From: Pseudocercospora fijiensis CIRAD86
Taxonomy: Eukaryota; Ascomycota; Dothideomycetes; Mycosphaerellales; Mycosphaerellaceae
Assembly (NCBI RefSeq): GCF_000340215.1
Contig: NW_006921536.1
Coordinates: 2,767,016 to 2,831,015, forward strand
DNA length: 64,000 bases
Direction: 5' to 3'
Position numbers and translations under genes: made by a program. Positions within the stretch are counted from its first letter, which is position 1, and each line of letters starts with the position of its first letter. The notes beneath the pieces are model-generated. The model had not been told where the DNA came from, did no database searches, and saw only the letters and a program-made list of their open reading frames with translations. Below are positions 54,462 through 64,000 of this stretch, piece after piece.

Positions 54462-54481
54462 CCGAACTACTGCGGGGTCTA
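54462..54481 (-). repeat. hAT copy 2 right TIR
   Basis: CCGAACTACTGCGGGGTCTA, perfect complement of the left TIR and identical to 7407-7426. Confidence 0.95.
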
Positions 54482-54489
54482 TTATTACG
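54482..54489. repeat. hAT copy 2 target-site duplication, right
   Basis: TTATTACG, identical to 44871-44878. Confidence 0.95.
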
Positions 54490-55150
54490 AAATAGAGAGT
54501 GCTTAGGTATTCCTCCTTTTCGTTCTAGTAGACGTCTATATTCTCGTTAGCTTTCGCGTAAGATACCTAGCTCCGACTCCTCTATAAAAACACCTTTAGT
54601 TATAAGAATAGTCGTATACTATAGCTTTCTATACTTAGCGCTCTTCTACTCTCGCAACTTCGGCTTACCTTAGTCTATCGAGCTCGGTATTATAGAGTCT
54701 ATATCGGAATTCTTCCTACTTCTAGCTAAAATCGATCTCTTTCGAGCAAGTATATTTACTATATCTTTGCCCTACTCAAAGCACTATCGAGGCTACTACT
54801 TGTTCGCCGCCTAGTATATAATCGGATATTTTTCGTCCTCGTATAGGTTTCCTAGTAAAGCTAGCGCAGATGTATTTACTTCGGCGGATCTATATAGCCG
54901 CTTACGACGCTTGTCGAATAGTCCTTTAGATATAGCGATATCGAACTATATTCTCGGCCGCTTTCGTAAGGATAGTATTTAATAGTATTACTTACACTTC
55001 TACGCCTATATTAGCTATATATTTTAAATCTGCTAAGCTAATATACTTCTTTGCGCGCGCTACTGTTCGACTCGTAGCAGTTGCCTTTCTTACGGCTAGT
55101 CGCTAGCGTAGGCTTCCTTTAGCATAGTTCCCCTAAGCGGGCACTTTTAC
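54490..55150 (-). pseudogene. DUF7924-type gene, 5' half (split by hAT copy 2)
   Basis: The minus-strand frame reads EYRRLLERKGGIPKHSLFRNN up to the target duplication, and resumes at 44870 with LFKATYKKI, DISRLIVPLVETLTIYG and so on. Upstream are TKGVFIEESELGIL, RKRSILARSRK and KGLFDKRRKR, a basic, disordered-looking N-terminal region as in DUF7924 proteins. TAG occurs at many Gln/Trp sites. The start was not identified; the frame weakens beyond about 55150. Together the halves would give about 530 residues. Confidence 0.75.
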
Positions 55151-57564
55151 GCGGTAGCTAACGTTCTATAGTGCGAGTTCTCTTTACTACCGACTAGTTA
55201 ATTGTTTGTTATTATCGAAGTAGCTAAAAGTACTATACCTCTAGCGTACTACGGCGGGAGCGTTATCTATTATATATAGCTCTAGCTGCTTGCTATAGCG
55301 CTCCGAGAAAGAGTAAAGAGAAGAGTTAAACAACCTCTATAGCACTAGCGCCGGCGCGAGGTATCGACGAGCAGATTAGAGAATAGCGGCTACAATATTA
55401 GACGTAGGTAACGAAGTCGCAAACTAGTTTATCTAGAGCTAATAAAGCGGGGTAACCCGCGTAAGGATAACGCTCTAGTCTAGGCATTAGTACGCCTTAT
55501 CTAACTATTAGCCGCTTACGATATAGCTAGTTGTTCTTGTAGCCGGCTATATTCCGTAATGCATAGTAAATATAATCTATATTATACTGCTTCTTATACT
55601 ATAAAATCGTTTATTAGAACTTTATAGAAGCAGAAGAAGAAGAAGAAGAAGAATATAGGCTACTAAGTAGTAGAGTTATAAGAAGGACTTACCTTTCGAA
55701 ACCTTCTAAAATATAGTATTACGCTTCTACTAACGAATAGCGGCCGAGAAAACTTTAGAAAAGCTATTTAGAGCTACGTGCGACATTGCCGTAGCTGCTT
55801 TATTAACACTATCTTCGGTTACGACCTCAGCTTTGCTTACTCCTAAGACGCCTTTAAATACCTATCTGTGTATATTACTTCCTACTAGGCCTAGAGAAGA
55901 ATTAGAAGTTAAAACTATAATAGCCGCGAACAAGCTTCGCGTTTGCGGCGCCTTCTAGCACTTCCGTTAATACCCTTATCCCTCGATATAGTTATAGTTT
56001 AGATTAGTAAACGATCCTGTCTCCCTATAGGAGTAGCGATAGAGCTTTAGGCCTCTAGACGGAAATGTCTAGAATGTCGTCTTATCTTTAAGGCGTAGTT
56101 AATCCTAAAGCTATATAACAATCGTTAGTACCTGTTCTATTTACAATACTTAACGTAGGTTTATACTAACCGGAGCCTAAGGTACCTCGATGCTAACGCC
56201 GCCTACTTCTATAATCTTAAGTTCCTCTAGATTATCTAGTAAATAGAGACAGAGTCTAATATATCGAAGATTAAATTTCTCTACTAGCTCTTTAATACAA
56301 TCGAGGAATATAACTCGAACGGCGCGCCTAACTCGTATTCGTAAGGACTCTAAACTCTATATTATACGAGGGACGATTAGTAGGTTAGCTATAGTATAGT
56401 ATTAGTAAGAGTATCTGCGGTCCTGCGGAAGTATATATAGGCCCGGCGTTCCGTACCTACCGTAACAGCACCCCCGTCCGACAGAACGAAAGCTAGCGTA
56501 CTAAGACAGCCGTGCCCGTACTCCTCCTAGAATTCCGTTTTCCTCGCCTAATGTATCTCGTATAGCTTATGCCTTTTTATATATATTAGGGTATCTCTAC
56601 CTCCCTTTTTTAGTCTAAATCTAGCGCTCGTATTATCTCGGCGTTCTCTAGTTTAGTCTTACTTATCGGAGTCGACTAATTCTAGTTCCGTCTTAGAGCT
56701 AGTAGCCTTAGCCTTAGTAGCCTTGCCCTCCGTAAAGCTCTGCAATTTGCGTATCTTTTTCTTTGCGGACGAGTCGCCGTCGGCCGCCTTATACTTAGAC
56801 GTGCGCGTGCCCGCGGTCTTAGCTAGGCTAGCCTTAGCTTAACGCGTGCCCGTTAGCTATATAGGAATCTTTAGCAGCGACAGCTAGGGTGCAGGCGCCT
56901 TTGTCTTAGTTATTAGTAGCACCTATAGGGTAGGTAGCTTTATAGGCGGGGCGAGCTTATCCTTAGGTACTACCGTATACTTAGACTTGCGTTAGGATAG
57001 GCCTAGCGTCGGTAGCTGCGGTACTAGTGCCTACGCTAGTATAGCGCGAGTCTTCTATAGAGGCTAGCCGGGCTCGTCTGTTGCTACGGTACTAACGTAG
57101 GTTATAGCTTTTACTACTATAGCGAGCTCGTCTAGAATATATAGGTACGGATCGGCTTACTATTAGGGTATAAGCGCTCCGTATCGCCTAGCGATACCTT
57201 TCGGTCCTAGTCCGCGATAGAGGGAGATAGGATCGCTATCCTCCTTATCGTAGTTATATAGGAGGTCGTTTAGGCGTAGCGCCGCACTCTTCTTATAGCC
57301 CGTTCTTAGCGTCTAGTCTCGATCCTCGCTCGGTATCCGGCCTATTTGCAACTATAGGTACGCTCTACGAAGGAGGTAGTCGAGCGCTACGTCTATAGTG
57401 CCGGCGTCTGCCTTACGATCGAGGGCTACTTTTATATTCTCTAAGACGTAGTCCGGCACCGCGACGATATTAATTTCTATAGCCTACTCTACCTAGTCCT
57501 CCTTAAAGGTTAGCTATCCGGCCGAGATAGCTTTTAGCTACTTACCGTAGAGCGGGTATACTAG
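55151..57564. other. Unassigned region with coding-like minus frame and AGA repeat
   Basis: A (GAA)n-type microsatellite lies at about 55627-55655. At about 56630-57560 a minus-strand frame has few stops and includes a basic Ala/Lys-rich C-terminal segment (SSAKKKIRKLQ near 56735-56770) and KSAALRLNDLLYNYDKED near 57240-57290. I recognise no domain. It could be a separate RIP-degraded gene next to the DUF7924-type gene. The rest shows no clear gene. Confidence 0.35.
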
Positions 57565-57844
57565 TAAAGGACGGAAACTAAAACTACTACTACTACCTAT
57601 AGTAATAGTATAGGCTACCGAGGGTAACATAACCTATAGCAATATAGGCAGCTATGTTTAGCATAATAGGATAACAAGACGGTTGCTTAGGCTAATAACT
57701 AGAGCCCTACAATATAGGTATTGTAGAAGTGTAATATAAACAATGTGCTATACGAGGTTAGTGCTCTATCTATAATATAGAAGGAGGCCTCTTATTTAGG
57801 CTTAAAACTTAGCCTAGGTATATAGGGCCGGTTACTAGCTAATA
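57565..57844 (-). repeat. 3' LTR, second Gypsy family copy b
   Basis: A 280-bp repeat followed by the same TCCCTCCCTTTCTTCG tract as the LTR at 16485-16764. Confidence 0.9.
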
Positions 57845-57953
57845 TCCCTCCCTTTCTTCGTATCTAACTAGACACGCTTTACATTGCGCTAAAAACAAAT
57901 AGGTATGCAGTTGCCTTAGGCATCTTTAGCTAGGCTATTTTTCAGAAACTCCT

Positions 57954-57976
57954 AATAATACCCCTAGGGTAGCATT
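57954..57976. repeat. Palindrome at end of third ORF, copy b
   Basis: Core TACCCCTAGGGTA; corresponds to 16880-16902, where the centre is CCCGG rather than CCTAG. Confidence 0.82.
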
Positions 57977-57989
57977 GTTCCTAGAATCT

Positions 57990-60777
57990 ATTAATATACA
58001 AAAACAATCCTAAGCAATTAGCCTACTATACCGACTTACTACTGCTTTAATATACCGTAATCCTTACTAGTAATAACCTTATTAGCTAGGCGGTTCTCTA
58101 AAACTCCTCCGTAGGTATTAAAGCTATTAGTACTAAAGTACTCGGCCTTATAGTAAGCTTAAGTAACAAGGAGGTTAGTAGCCTTCTCCTATATAGCGTT
58201 CTCCTGCTCGCGTAGATAGTCCTTAAGCTCCTTCTTACTAAACTAGAGGATTTGTTGAACTTCGTTCTAAACAACGTAACTTAACTAAGGAATTCTACCG
58301 ACTAGGGCATCGGAAATACAACTAAGGCCTTCGACTAAGATAGCGGTAGGGAAGGCGAATAGTACGAAGGTATTAGAACCTAGAAGGGCGGTTAGATTGC
58401 GGTGCGCCTTAGCAACCTTAGAGACGGTTAAGTTATCGTAGCCTTTAATCTTAGTACCGTCGATAATACGAGAGTAGCCTAGGTCGATTAATATACGGTC
58501 GCTCTCGGGCTTTAGATTACTATATAGAAGGTATAGCATCTAAACAGAGACTTCGCATTCCTTTAAAGGGTTAAGGATCTACTAAGCTGCCTCGCCTTCG
58601 TTAGGCTAACTATCGAACATATAGCCGAGGTCGTCGTTAGTAAGGTACTTATTAGTAAGCTTGCTAATCTTGTTTAGTAGAACTAAGTTACGGCCTATAA
58701 GCTTCTTAACCTAGTTGTCGAAGACCTCTAGTTCGTATATACCCTCGACAACTGTTAAATAGGAGGTCTTATCTTTAGATATAAGAGAAACCTTAATACG
58801 CAGATAGCTAGCACCCTTACTAGCTGCGAGCTTAACTATATCTTATCCGAGACGAGAAGTCTCCTTAGTAGGGCAGTTCTTATAACCGCTATTACCTACC
58901 TTAAAGTACTTAGTAGGCTTAGGGACGGAGATAAGCTCGTATATATAATTAGGTCGAAGGGCAACGGCTAAGAGCTACAAGGCGGGATGCTAACGGACGA
59001 TTTGGTTGCTTACTCTATAGGTCTAAAGGGCATTACGGCCTTCCTACTTAGACTTAGGCAGTTTACGTATGTGCTAAAAGAATATACGAAACTCCTTCTA
59101 TATTAGGTCGACGATAAAAGGAAGGTACGCTCTACGAGGCGACTATATCTAACCGAAGACTCGAGGGAAGATAGCATTACTAGTCTAACGAAAACGGTCG
59201 AAGGAGGTGCCTTAGCCGAGAATGCTAGTAATCAACTTATACCGACGCTTAGTTAGCGCAAGATCGCGAGTAATAGCGCTAGTAGGGTTGAATACGTAGA
59301 GTCCTAGGGAGGTCGGGGCGGTAGTAGGACGTCTAGGAAACTAGTTAGCGTAGTTGTCCTTAAGGGTAGTAAAGGCATCCTAATTAGCAACCTTACGCCT
59401 AATCTTTACTAGACGGCCGATAAGGACAACCGTCTTAGCACTAGTATAAAGACTATAGACCTTAGCGGCTTTCTTAATATAGTTAGTATATATAGTAAAC
59501 CGCTCTTTACCTAGCTTGCTAAGGTCGTCGAGCTATTAATAGATAGATAGGGCGGTAGGAGCTTTGCTTATATCGGGTTTAGGAACCATATCGATCCCAG
59601 TAATAAGGTGCGTAATAGAGTCGCCCTTATAAGAACTATAGATATTCTTAGTTAATAGGATCGGCGAGAGCCCTCTATCTCTACGCTCGCTAAAGGAGCC
59701 TTCGGAGGAGACATCTTCTAGTAGTATATCTAGCATATTAATATCCGAGTCACTATAGTTAGTACTATAGTTAGTCCCAGAAGGGGCGCTATACTTCCCA
59801 GTAGCCTTACGAAGGGCCTAGCGAGTATACAATGCCTTCTTGCGCGCTGCTTCGGCCTTAGCGCGCTCGTCCTTAACTTCCTAAGGGACCTTGCGGTTAT
59901 AGGTCGAGCGACGGTCTTAAGCCTATATCTCCGTAGCGAGCGCGAGACTAGTAGCCGTATCGGCCTCCATTTCTAGGCGAAGAGCCTTACGTTTAAGGAC
60001 ATTAACGATAGGAGCCTCTTAACCTTTAATAATAAAACCTATACTATTAATACGATAGCCCTTCTCTTTTAGTAGATCCTTAGTTGTCTATATATTAAGA
60101 TCGATCTAGACAATTGCATCGTAGTGCCGCTTCTAGCAGGATGTCGTAAAGTCGTTAAGCGTAAAGGACAAGTTAAGTAACTGCTTGCCTACCTTCTTAC
60201 TAGCGGTAGATATACGATAGATTATAGTACGGGAAAGGTACTCGGCGCCTTAACGACGGACCTTGTACTTATTAACGAACGAAGAGACCTGCTTTATACG
60301 CTCTTGTCTACCGTAGGCGAAGTTAATAAGGCTCTTAGGAAGACTACTTAGTCCTCCCTAATGTTCGAAGGCCTAGTCGAGGGTCTTAAAGCGTAAACGA
60401 ATCTAGGTGCCGGTAGTCTCGAGGCTATAGACGATAGGAAAGGCTTGTTTAATATCTATATCGTTAAGAACCTCGCGCTTAAAGATACGCTTACCGATAG
60501 ACTAACGCAAGTTGTTTATACCGTACGCAACTAAGATAGTAGCCTTCTTAATATTCCTGTCGATAACGCGTAGCAGGGTACGAGCGTTCTGGATCTTCTC
60601 TTAAGGATCTTTAAGGGCGGTAACGATCTAGAAGCAGTGCTCGAGGCTAGTTGTAGCAGCTAAGGCGCTGTTGGATAGGGCTTCGATCGGGACTAGGGCG
60701 GCTAGGCTTAGGTTAATAGGGGTAGGTAGGTCGTTACTACTACTAGCGCCTAGCGGATTCGAGGCGCCGGAAGACAT
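57990..60777 (-). pseudogene. Third ORF of second Gypsy family, copy b
   Basis: It starts with the ATG at 60777 (MSSGASNPLGASS) and is collinear with 16960-19692. Conserved segments include LEHCFxIVTA, ARTLLRVIDRNIKKA, RRRDRGLSPILLTKNIYSSYKG and, near the C-terminus, LTALLGSNTFVLFAFPTAI, again a candidate membrane segment. Open stretches survive at 58285-58539 and 59536-59736. Conservation of protein sequence between diverged copies suggests past selection on this frame. Function unknown. Confidence 0.65.
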
Positions 60778-61199
60778 AGTCGACCGAAGCGGAAGTAGGT
60801 TAGAAACGAGTCTATAAGTGTGTTCGCTGCTTAATAATAATACTCGAAGGGTTTAGATAGAAGAGGGGAGGGGGTAGTTAGGCGGTAGCGAGTTAGTTAG
60901 TAATCGAGTAGAAGAAGGAGCTTAGGAAGCTCGCTTTAAATATAGTGCGAAGGTAACGTAGTCCGTATGTTCCGCGCTAGTAAAGCAAACGGATAACGGC
61001 TATATATAAAAGTAAAGCTATATACGAGACCTCTTTGTTATTAGGGCAGGCTAAAGTTTAACAATCGATCTAGCTAATTACTAGTAGCGACTATGCGCCT
61101 TTGTTAACCTTTAGCTATCGTAGATCCTCGCGTACTCGAAATATAACTAGTCAGTTCGAGTCCTTAGTAGAAATCTATAGTAGCGAAGCTAGCGGGACT

Positions 61200-61667
61200 A
61201 ATAATACCCCCGGGGTAGTATTAGCTTTTCTCTAGAGATACTCGGTAACAAGGAGCAAGTCGCCTAGGCTTAGCGCAGCTAATTCGTCGGTATATTAGCC
61301 TATAGCACTGCCGTTATAGATATAGTATTACCTTTTACATTAGCAAGTACGTAAAGGTAGTCTATACGTTTACCTTCTTCCTTCTTCTAAATACTAAGCT
61401 TAATAGCCTAAGGTCCCTATTCTTAGAGGCTATAGGCCTAGGTTGCTATATCTATCTAAGAGCTAGGAAGGGAGAGGGATCCTCCCTTTCTTAGTGTCCT
61501 ACGTAGCTAGTGCTAATTAGGGCAGGAACATCCTCTAGTAGAGTATCTTATTGTCGTTATTACTTAAGGAAGGTTGCTAGAGTCTAGGAATCTAGAGGGA
61601 AGTAGTCCTAGAAGGGTAGAGGGGTTAGGTTCGGCTATCTTCCTAATACTACCCCTAGGGTATTATT
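61200..61667. repeat. Palindrome-bounded spacer, copy b
   Basis: Bounded by palindromes at 61200-61222 and 61645-61667. The second has flanks TTCCTAAT and ATTAGGAA, where copy a has TTCCGAAT and ATTCGGAA: both arms differ in step, so pairing is kept. Confidence 0.75.
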
Positions 61668-61935
61668 AGGAAAACACGCCTCGTATAGTTCTATCTAAGG
61701 AAATAAGAGCGAAGGAATAAAGTTATAGCAACATTAATCGAAGGTAAAGGCAAAAGCAAAAGACAATAATAGGATAAACTAAAAGCAACAAACGAGAGTA
61801 TAAACATTAGTAGGAATAGACAATAGGTAAGGACTAAAGGTATAGGGCGGCACTGTATTAATAGCGCAGAGAACGATCGACAAGAGCAAGGAAGTACCGT
61901 AGTAGAGGTAGGTAGAGGTAAGGAAGAGCAAGCAA

Positions 61936-64000
61936 TTATTTAGTCTCGGGATCTAGCTATAATTCTAGGCGGTCTTCGTCGCTAGACTAGTCGAGGAGCT
62001 CCTCCTCGGAGTTAGAGTTAGATAGCTAGAAGTCTAGTTTACTATCGGAATTAATATCGGAAATACTTTACGCGCAATTTATACGTATATAACCCTCCCT
62101 TTGTTTATAAGTTATTCCTAATAGCTTACTAAGACGTATCTAGGGATGCGTATAGTTATTAGGTAGAATAGGATCTATAATCGCGGTAGGATCCTCCTCT
62201 CGATAGGCATCTAAGGTCGGTAGAGGGTCCGTAGAGGCATTAACTTCCTCCTTAGTCGGGGGAGGGCGGGCAGGTTCTCTTAACTCGACGACCTTCTTTA
62301 GGTTAGCCCGGGGGTGCGAGTGCTTCAAGGTAGCACTATTAAGTTCCTTAAGCCGATACGTAGAACTATCGTAAAGGACCTCCTATACTCTATAAGGCCC
62401 TTTCTATTTAAAGGCTAGCTTATAGGAGTAACTATATTCTAGCTCCGACCGGTATAGGAGGACTATATCGCTAACCTTTAGAGGCTCCTAATTAATAGCA
62501 TTATAGTTATCGAAATACTACTTAGCCTCTTTACGAAGGCGCCGTTATCGAGCAAGACCCTCCTAAGAAGTCGTAGTTATATCCTTAAGAGCCTTAGCCC
62601 GTAGGGCAAGAAGATCTGCCCTAGTACGAATAGACCCCTAATCGTAAACGCTATACGTACGATAGGACAACTTAATAGGAAGAACGGCGTCCCTCCTAAT
62701 TATAAGCTCTACCGGCGTAAGTCTAGTAGTATCGACAATAGTAGTTCGATCCGCCTAGAGAAGGGCTAGGACCCGGATAGAGATAGGAACCGACCTGTCC
62801 CCTCTATTAGTTATCTTAGACAGGGCATTAATTAAAGACCGATAGCTACGTTACAATAGTATCGACTAGGGATATGCGGGGAGATCGAACGTTTTCGCCC
62901 TATACGAAACAAGTAGTACTTAAACTTCTTTAGCTATATTGTTCGTAGCGTTGTCTAAGATAATCTCGTAAGGTGTTCCCTAGCGGCAAAACAGATCTTT
63001 AAATAGGAAGGTAGCTATATTACGAGCATTAATAGCGCCGTAGCCCTTATAGAAATAATAGGCCTCTAGCTATCGAGAAAGACCCTCCCGAATAATATAT
63101 AAGCTATTATTGCGACTAAGATAGACCCTATCGCTATACTATCGCTCTCCGACTAATTAGGTAGTAGGAATACGCAGTTCTCCTAGACGTCGGTAGCTAT
63201 TCCTAAAATTGCACTTAGGACAGCTCTTATAGTAGCGGGAGACATTAGCCTATACGCCGTCCTACTAGTAGCGCCGACGAAGGACATCGAAGGTGCCCTC
63301 CGCCGCCCGGTAGCCGAGCTTATCGTAAACGGAACGAAGGATCTCTTATCGGGCTGCTAGGTCGTTAATAATACGCTAGAGAGGTGCATTAACTATCGCT
63401 TATCGCTAAAGGATTCGATCTTTAACTAGGAATCGTCGAGAATAGCGAATAACCCGACGGTATTAACTCTTTAATAGGCTAGGCGCTTTCTTCGTATAGG
63501 TTAGGAAGTAGGCGATATAATAGGAGTCGTCGGAGTAGACCCTATTAAGGATATTATCCCTCTCTAGTTTATCCGCCTTAGCTTTAGCCTAGTCGTTATC
63601 GTTAGTAGTAGGGCTCCCGTCGGACTAGTTACCTAGTTAGTCGCTAGGTTAGTCGTCGGTAGTAGGCCTAGTAATCGCTAGTATAGCATTAATATAGAAG
63701 GTAGCGAAGAAAGTGCGGTTAATTACCGTATCGATATCCTCTTCTTCTATTATTTCGGCGATATCCTCTTCTATAGCGGGCCTTCTAGAAAGGCTATCTA
63801 GTCTAGTGTGCTTCTTGCTAGGAACGTAGAAGACGTTAAAATCAAATAAATAGATCTAGGTAACCTACTAAGCTATCGTAGAGTTTAGCAGGTCGGAGGC
63901 TATACGGTTAAGCTAATAGACTAGCGTCTAAGCATCGATTTCTAGACGAAAGAATATACTAAAGAGCTGTAGTCGGAACTTCTTAAGAGCCTTATAGACT
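61936..64000 (-). pseudogene. Pol of second Gypsy family, copy b (C-terminal part)
   Basis: It runs from the TAA at 61936-61938 to the window end, covering the integrase and the end of RNase H. It contains the integrase segment around 62860-62960 and the HTRLDSLSRR block near 63795-63815. It is collinear with 20827-22900. TAG/TAA stops are frequent. RT and gag are outside the window. Confidence 0.88.

Larger units (their letters stand above)
44879..54481 (-). mobile_element. Complete 9.6-kb hAT transposon carrying a histone H3-like gene
   Basis: This 9603-bp element has perfect 20-bp TIRs (TAGACCCCGCAGTAGTTCGG and its complement) and an 8-bp target duplication. It is large for a hAT. From left to right it carries a plus-strand ORF (45311-46621), a small basic ORF (46593-46847, minus), an unassigned frame (47755-48040), the H3-like gene (48145-48755), the transposase (49115-52305) and a basic ORF (52482-53895). 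Related TTGGTTTGCTAAGC-type subterminal repeats lie inside the left TIR (44905-44970), and 20-bp tandem repeats near the right one. A TAGCCGGC-containing motif is scattered through the whole element. It inserted into a DUF7924-type gene. Confidence 0.95.
57565..64000 (-). mobile_element. Gypsy LTR retrotransposon, second family, copy b (cut by window end)
   Basis: It has the same layout as 16485-24000 on the same strand: 3' LTR (57565-57844), purine tract, palindrome, third ORF, palindrome-bounded spacer, pol. The 5' part (rest of pol, gag, 5' LTR) is beyond 64000. Differences from copy a are numerous and not all RIP-type, so the copies diverged before or independently of RIP. Confidence 0.92.

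Noticed and set aside
47388..54481. The 7-kb repeat shared with 1-7426 as a segmental duplication
   Set aside because: It ends at a TIR in both places and has an 8-bp target duplication in the complete copy, so it is transposition.

Overview
The window looks like a transposon-packed, gene-poor region of a filamentous ascomycete (Pezizomycotina) genome. Nearly all of it shows the hallmark of repeat-induced point mutation (RIP): TpA is very common, CpA and TpG are scarce, and coding frames are riddled with TAG/TAA at positions where the family expects Gln or Trp. The annotation was therefore made by reading through in-frame stops. Most coding entries are RIP-degraded pseudogenes, and their ends are approximate unless a stop or repeat edge fixes them.

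Layout. 1-7426: right part of a large hAT DNA transposon (copy 1). 8056-15008: Gypsy chromovirus, plus strand, with 130-bp LTRs. 15733-16011: solo LTR of a second Gypsy family. 16485-28790: near-complete member of that second family on the minus strand (gag-protease, pol, and an unassigned third ORF), with a 100-base assembly gap. About 28.8-37.4 kb: a Mutator-like (MULE) transposase gene on the minus strand, split by a 4.9-kb Tad1-like LINE (31345-36289) with a 17-bp target duplication. 37440-38665: an island of normal composition holding the 5' part of a host-type gene (MYND finger plus DUF4470, two introns). 38722-41037: pogo/Tigger element with TIRs and TA duplication. 43940-44870 and 54490-55150: two halves of a DUF7924-type gene, split by hAT copy 2. 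44879-54481: complete 9.6-kb hAT with perfect 20-bp TIRs and an 8-bp target duplication. 57565-64000: second copy of the second Gypsy family, cut by the window end.

The most unusual content is in the hAT element. Besides a recognisable hAT transposase it carries a gene whose product aligns over the whole histone-fold region with histone H3 and has a long Lys/Arg-rich N-terminal tail. It also has a small basic ORF resembling an H3 tail, a basic ORF of unknown function, and a plus-strand ORF of about 436 codons. Where both copies are visible, they keep the same gene order. A transposon that carries its own histone H3 variant is the best candidate here for an undescribed system.

The second oddity is a strong palindrome (core TACCCCCGGGGTA) that sits between successive ORFs of both Gypsy families, nine occurrences in all, with paired changes in the arms of one of them. 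No rRNA, tRNA or CRISPR array was found.
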